A stretch of 64,000 nt of DNA, taken from Chitinophaga sp. HK235. GTDB lineage: Bacteria > Bacteroidota > Bacteroidia > Chitinophagales > Chitinophagaceae. The DNA is not shown here. The stretch's first letter is position 1. Location of the stretch: positions 310,001-374,000 of the forward strand of contig NZ_CP073766.1 in assembly GCF_018255755.1 (NCBI RefSeq), given 5' to 3'. More notes on this DNA, generated by a model. That model did no database searches and was not told where the DNA came from. It worked only from the letters and a program-made list of their open reading frames with translations.

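Larger units (their letters stand above)
6360..64000 (+). repeat. Dispersed family of about 3.0-kb T-E-C cassettes
   Basis: A block of E-type T, E and D-accepting C, nearly alike in DNA sequence, recurs at about 6360-9370, 24290-27300, 28780-31800, 36470-39490, 47330-50350 and 51830-54850, with a seventh copy starting at 62690 and cut by the window end. The copies start at YRAPEN and end at REAQYQQ-ifdWNNT. The equivalent block of module 1/2 (16520-19570) is clearly more diverged. I judged similarity by eye and give no percentages. Confidence 0.85.

Noticed and set aside
13648..64000. Several separate NRPS genes instead of one
   Set aside because: All C, T and E active-site motifs checked from 14047 to 63382 fall in the same reading frame, and I found no in-frame stop or linker with a new start between modules.

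Overview
The window is almost entirely two same-strand nonribosomal peptide synthetase (NRPS) genes, separated by one 440-base gap. The enzyme style, a coding GC content near 50% and the lack of a Shine-Dalgarno site before the second gene suggest a Bacteroidota host, probably close to Chitinophaga. That assignment is inference from protein style, because the window has no taxonomic marker gene. I saw no tRNA, rRNA, CRISPR array, insertion sequence, regulator or transporter.

Gene 1 (2-13207) enters from the left edge. It shows the end of an assembly line: T, then C-A-T, C-A-T-E, C-A-T-E and a thioesterase (C condensation, A adenylation, T carrier, E epimerization, TE thioesterase). The adenylation pockets read as Asn, Asn and Ile, so the tail of its peptide should be Asn, D-Asn, D-(allo)Ile. 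The stop codon is doubled (TAG TGA), and a perfect 40-base palindrome, very likely a terminator, starts at the second stop.

Gene 2 starts at 13648 and is still open at base 64000. That is 50,353 bases, at least 16,784 residues and roughly 1.9 MDa. It holds a starter C domain and 13 modules, seven with an E domain, and no thioesterase has been reached. Its pocket order is X, Z, Thr, X, X, Thr, Asn, Thr, X, X, Z', Asn, X. X is a recurring pocket DAYFFGEVC that I cannot assign, and Z and Z' are two related unassigned pockets. E domains follow positions 1, 3, 4, 6, 9, 10 and 13.

The modules are visibly made from a small stock of parts. All 17 T domains, 9 E domains and 15 internal C domains obey one grammar: GGDS carrier, then E, then D-accepting C; or GGNS carrier, then L-accepting C. 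Several domains are mosaics with breakpoints at conserved motifs. Examples are an Asn core inside a Thr-type A domain in gene 1, a multi-part A domain in module 11, and carrier domains in modules 5 and 8 that switch from E-type to non-E-type at the cofactor motif. An REP-like palindrome also lies in frame inside the module 2 A domain. The window looks like a record of recombination-driven re-tailoring of peptide sequence and stereochemistry. Gene 1 ends with a TE and gene 2 begins with a starter C, so these are either two pathways or one pathway whose genes are out of biosynthetic order.
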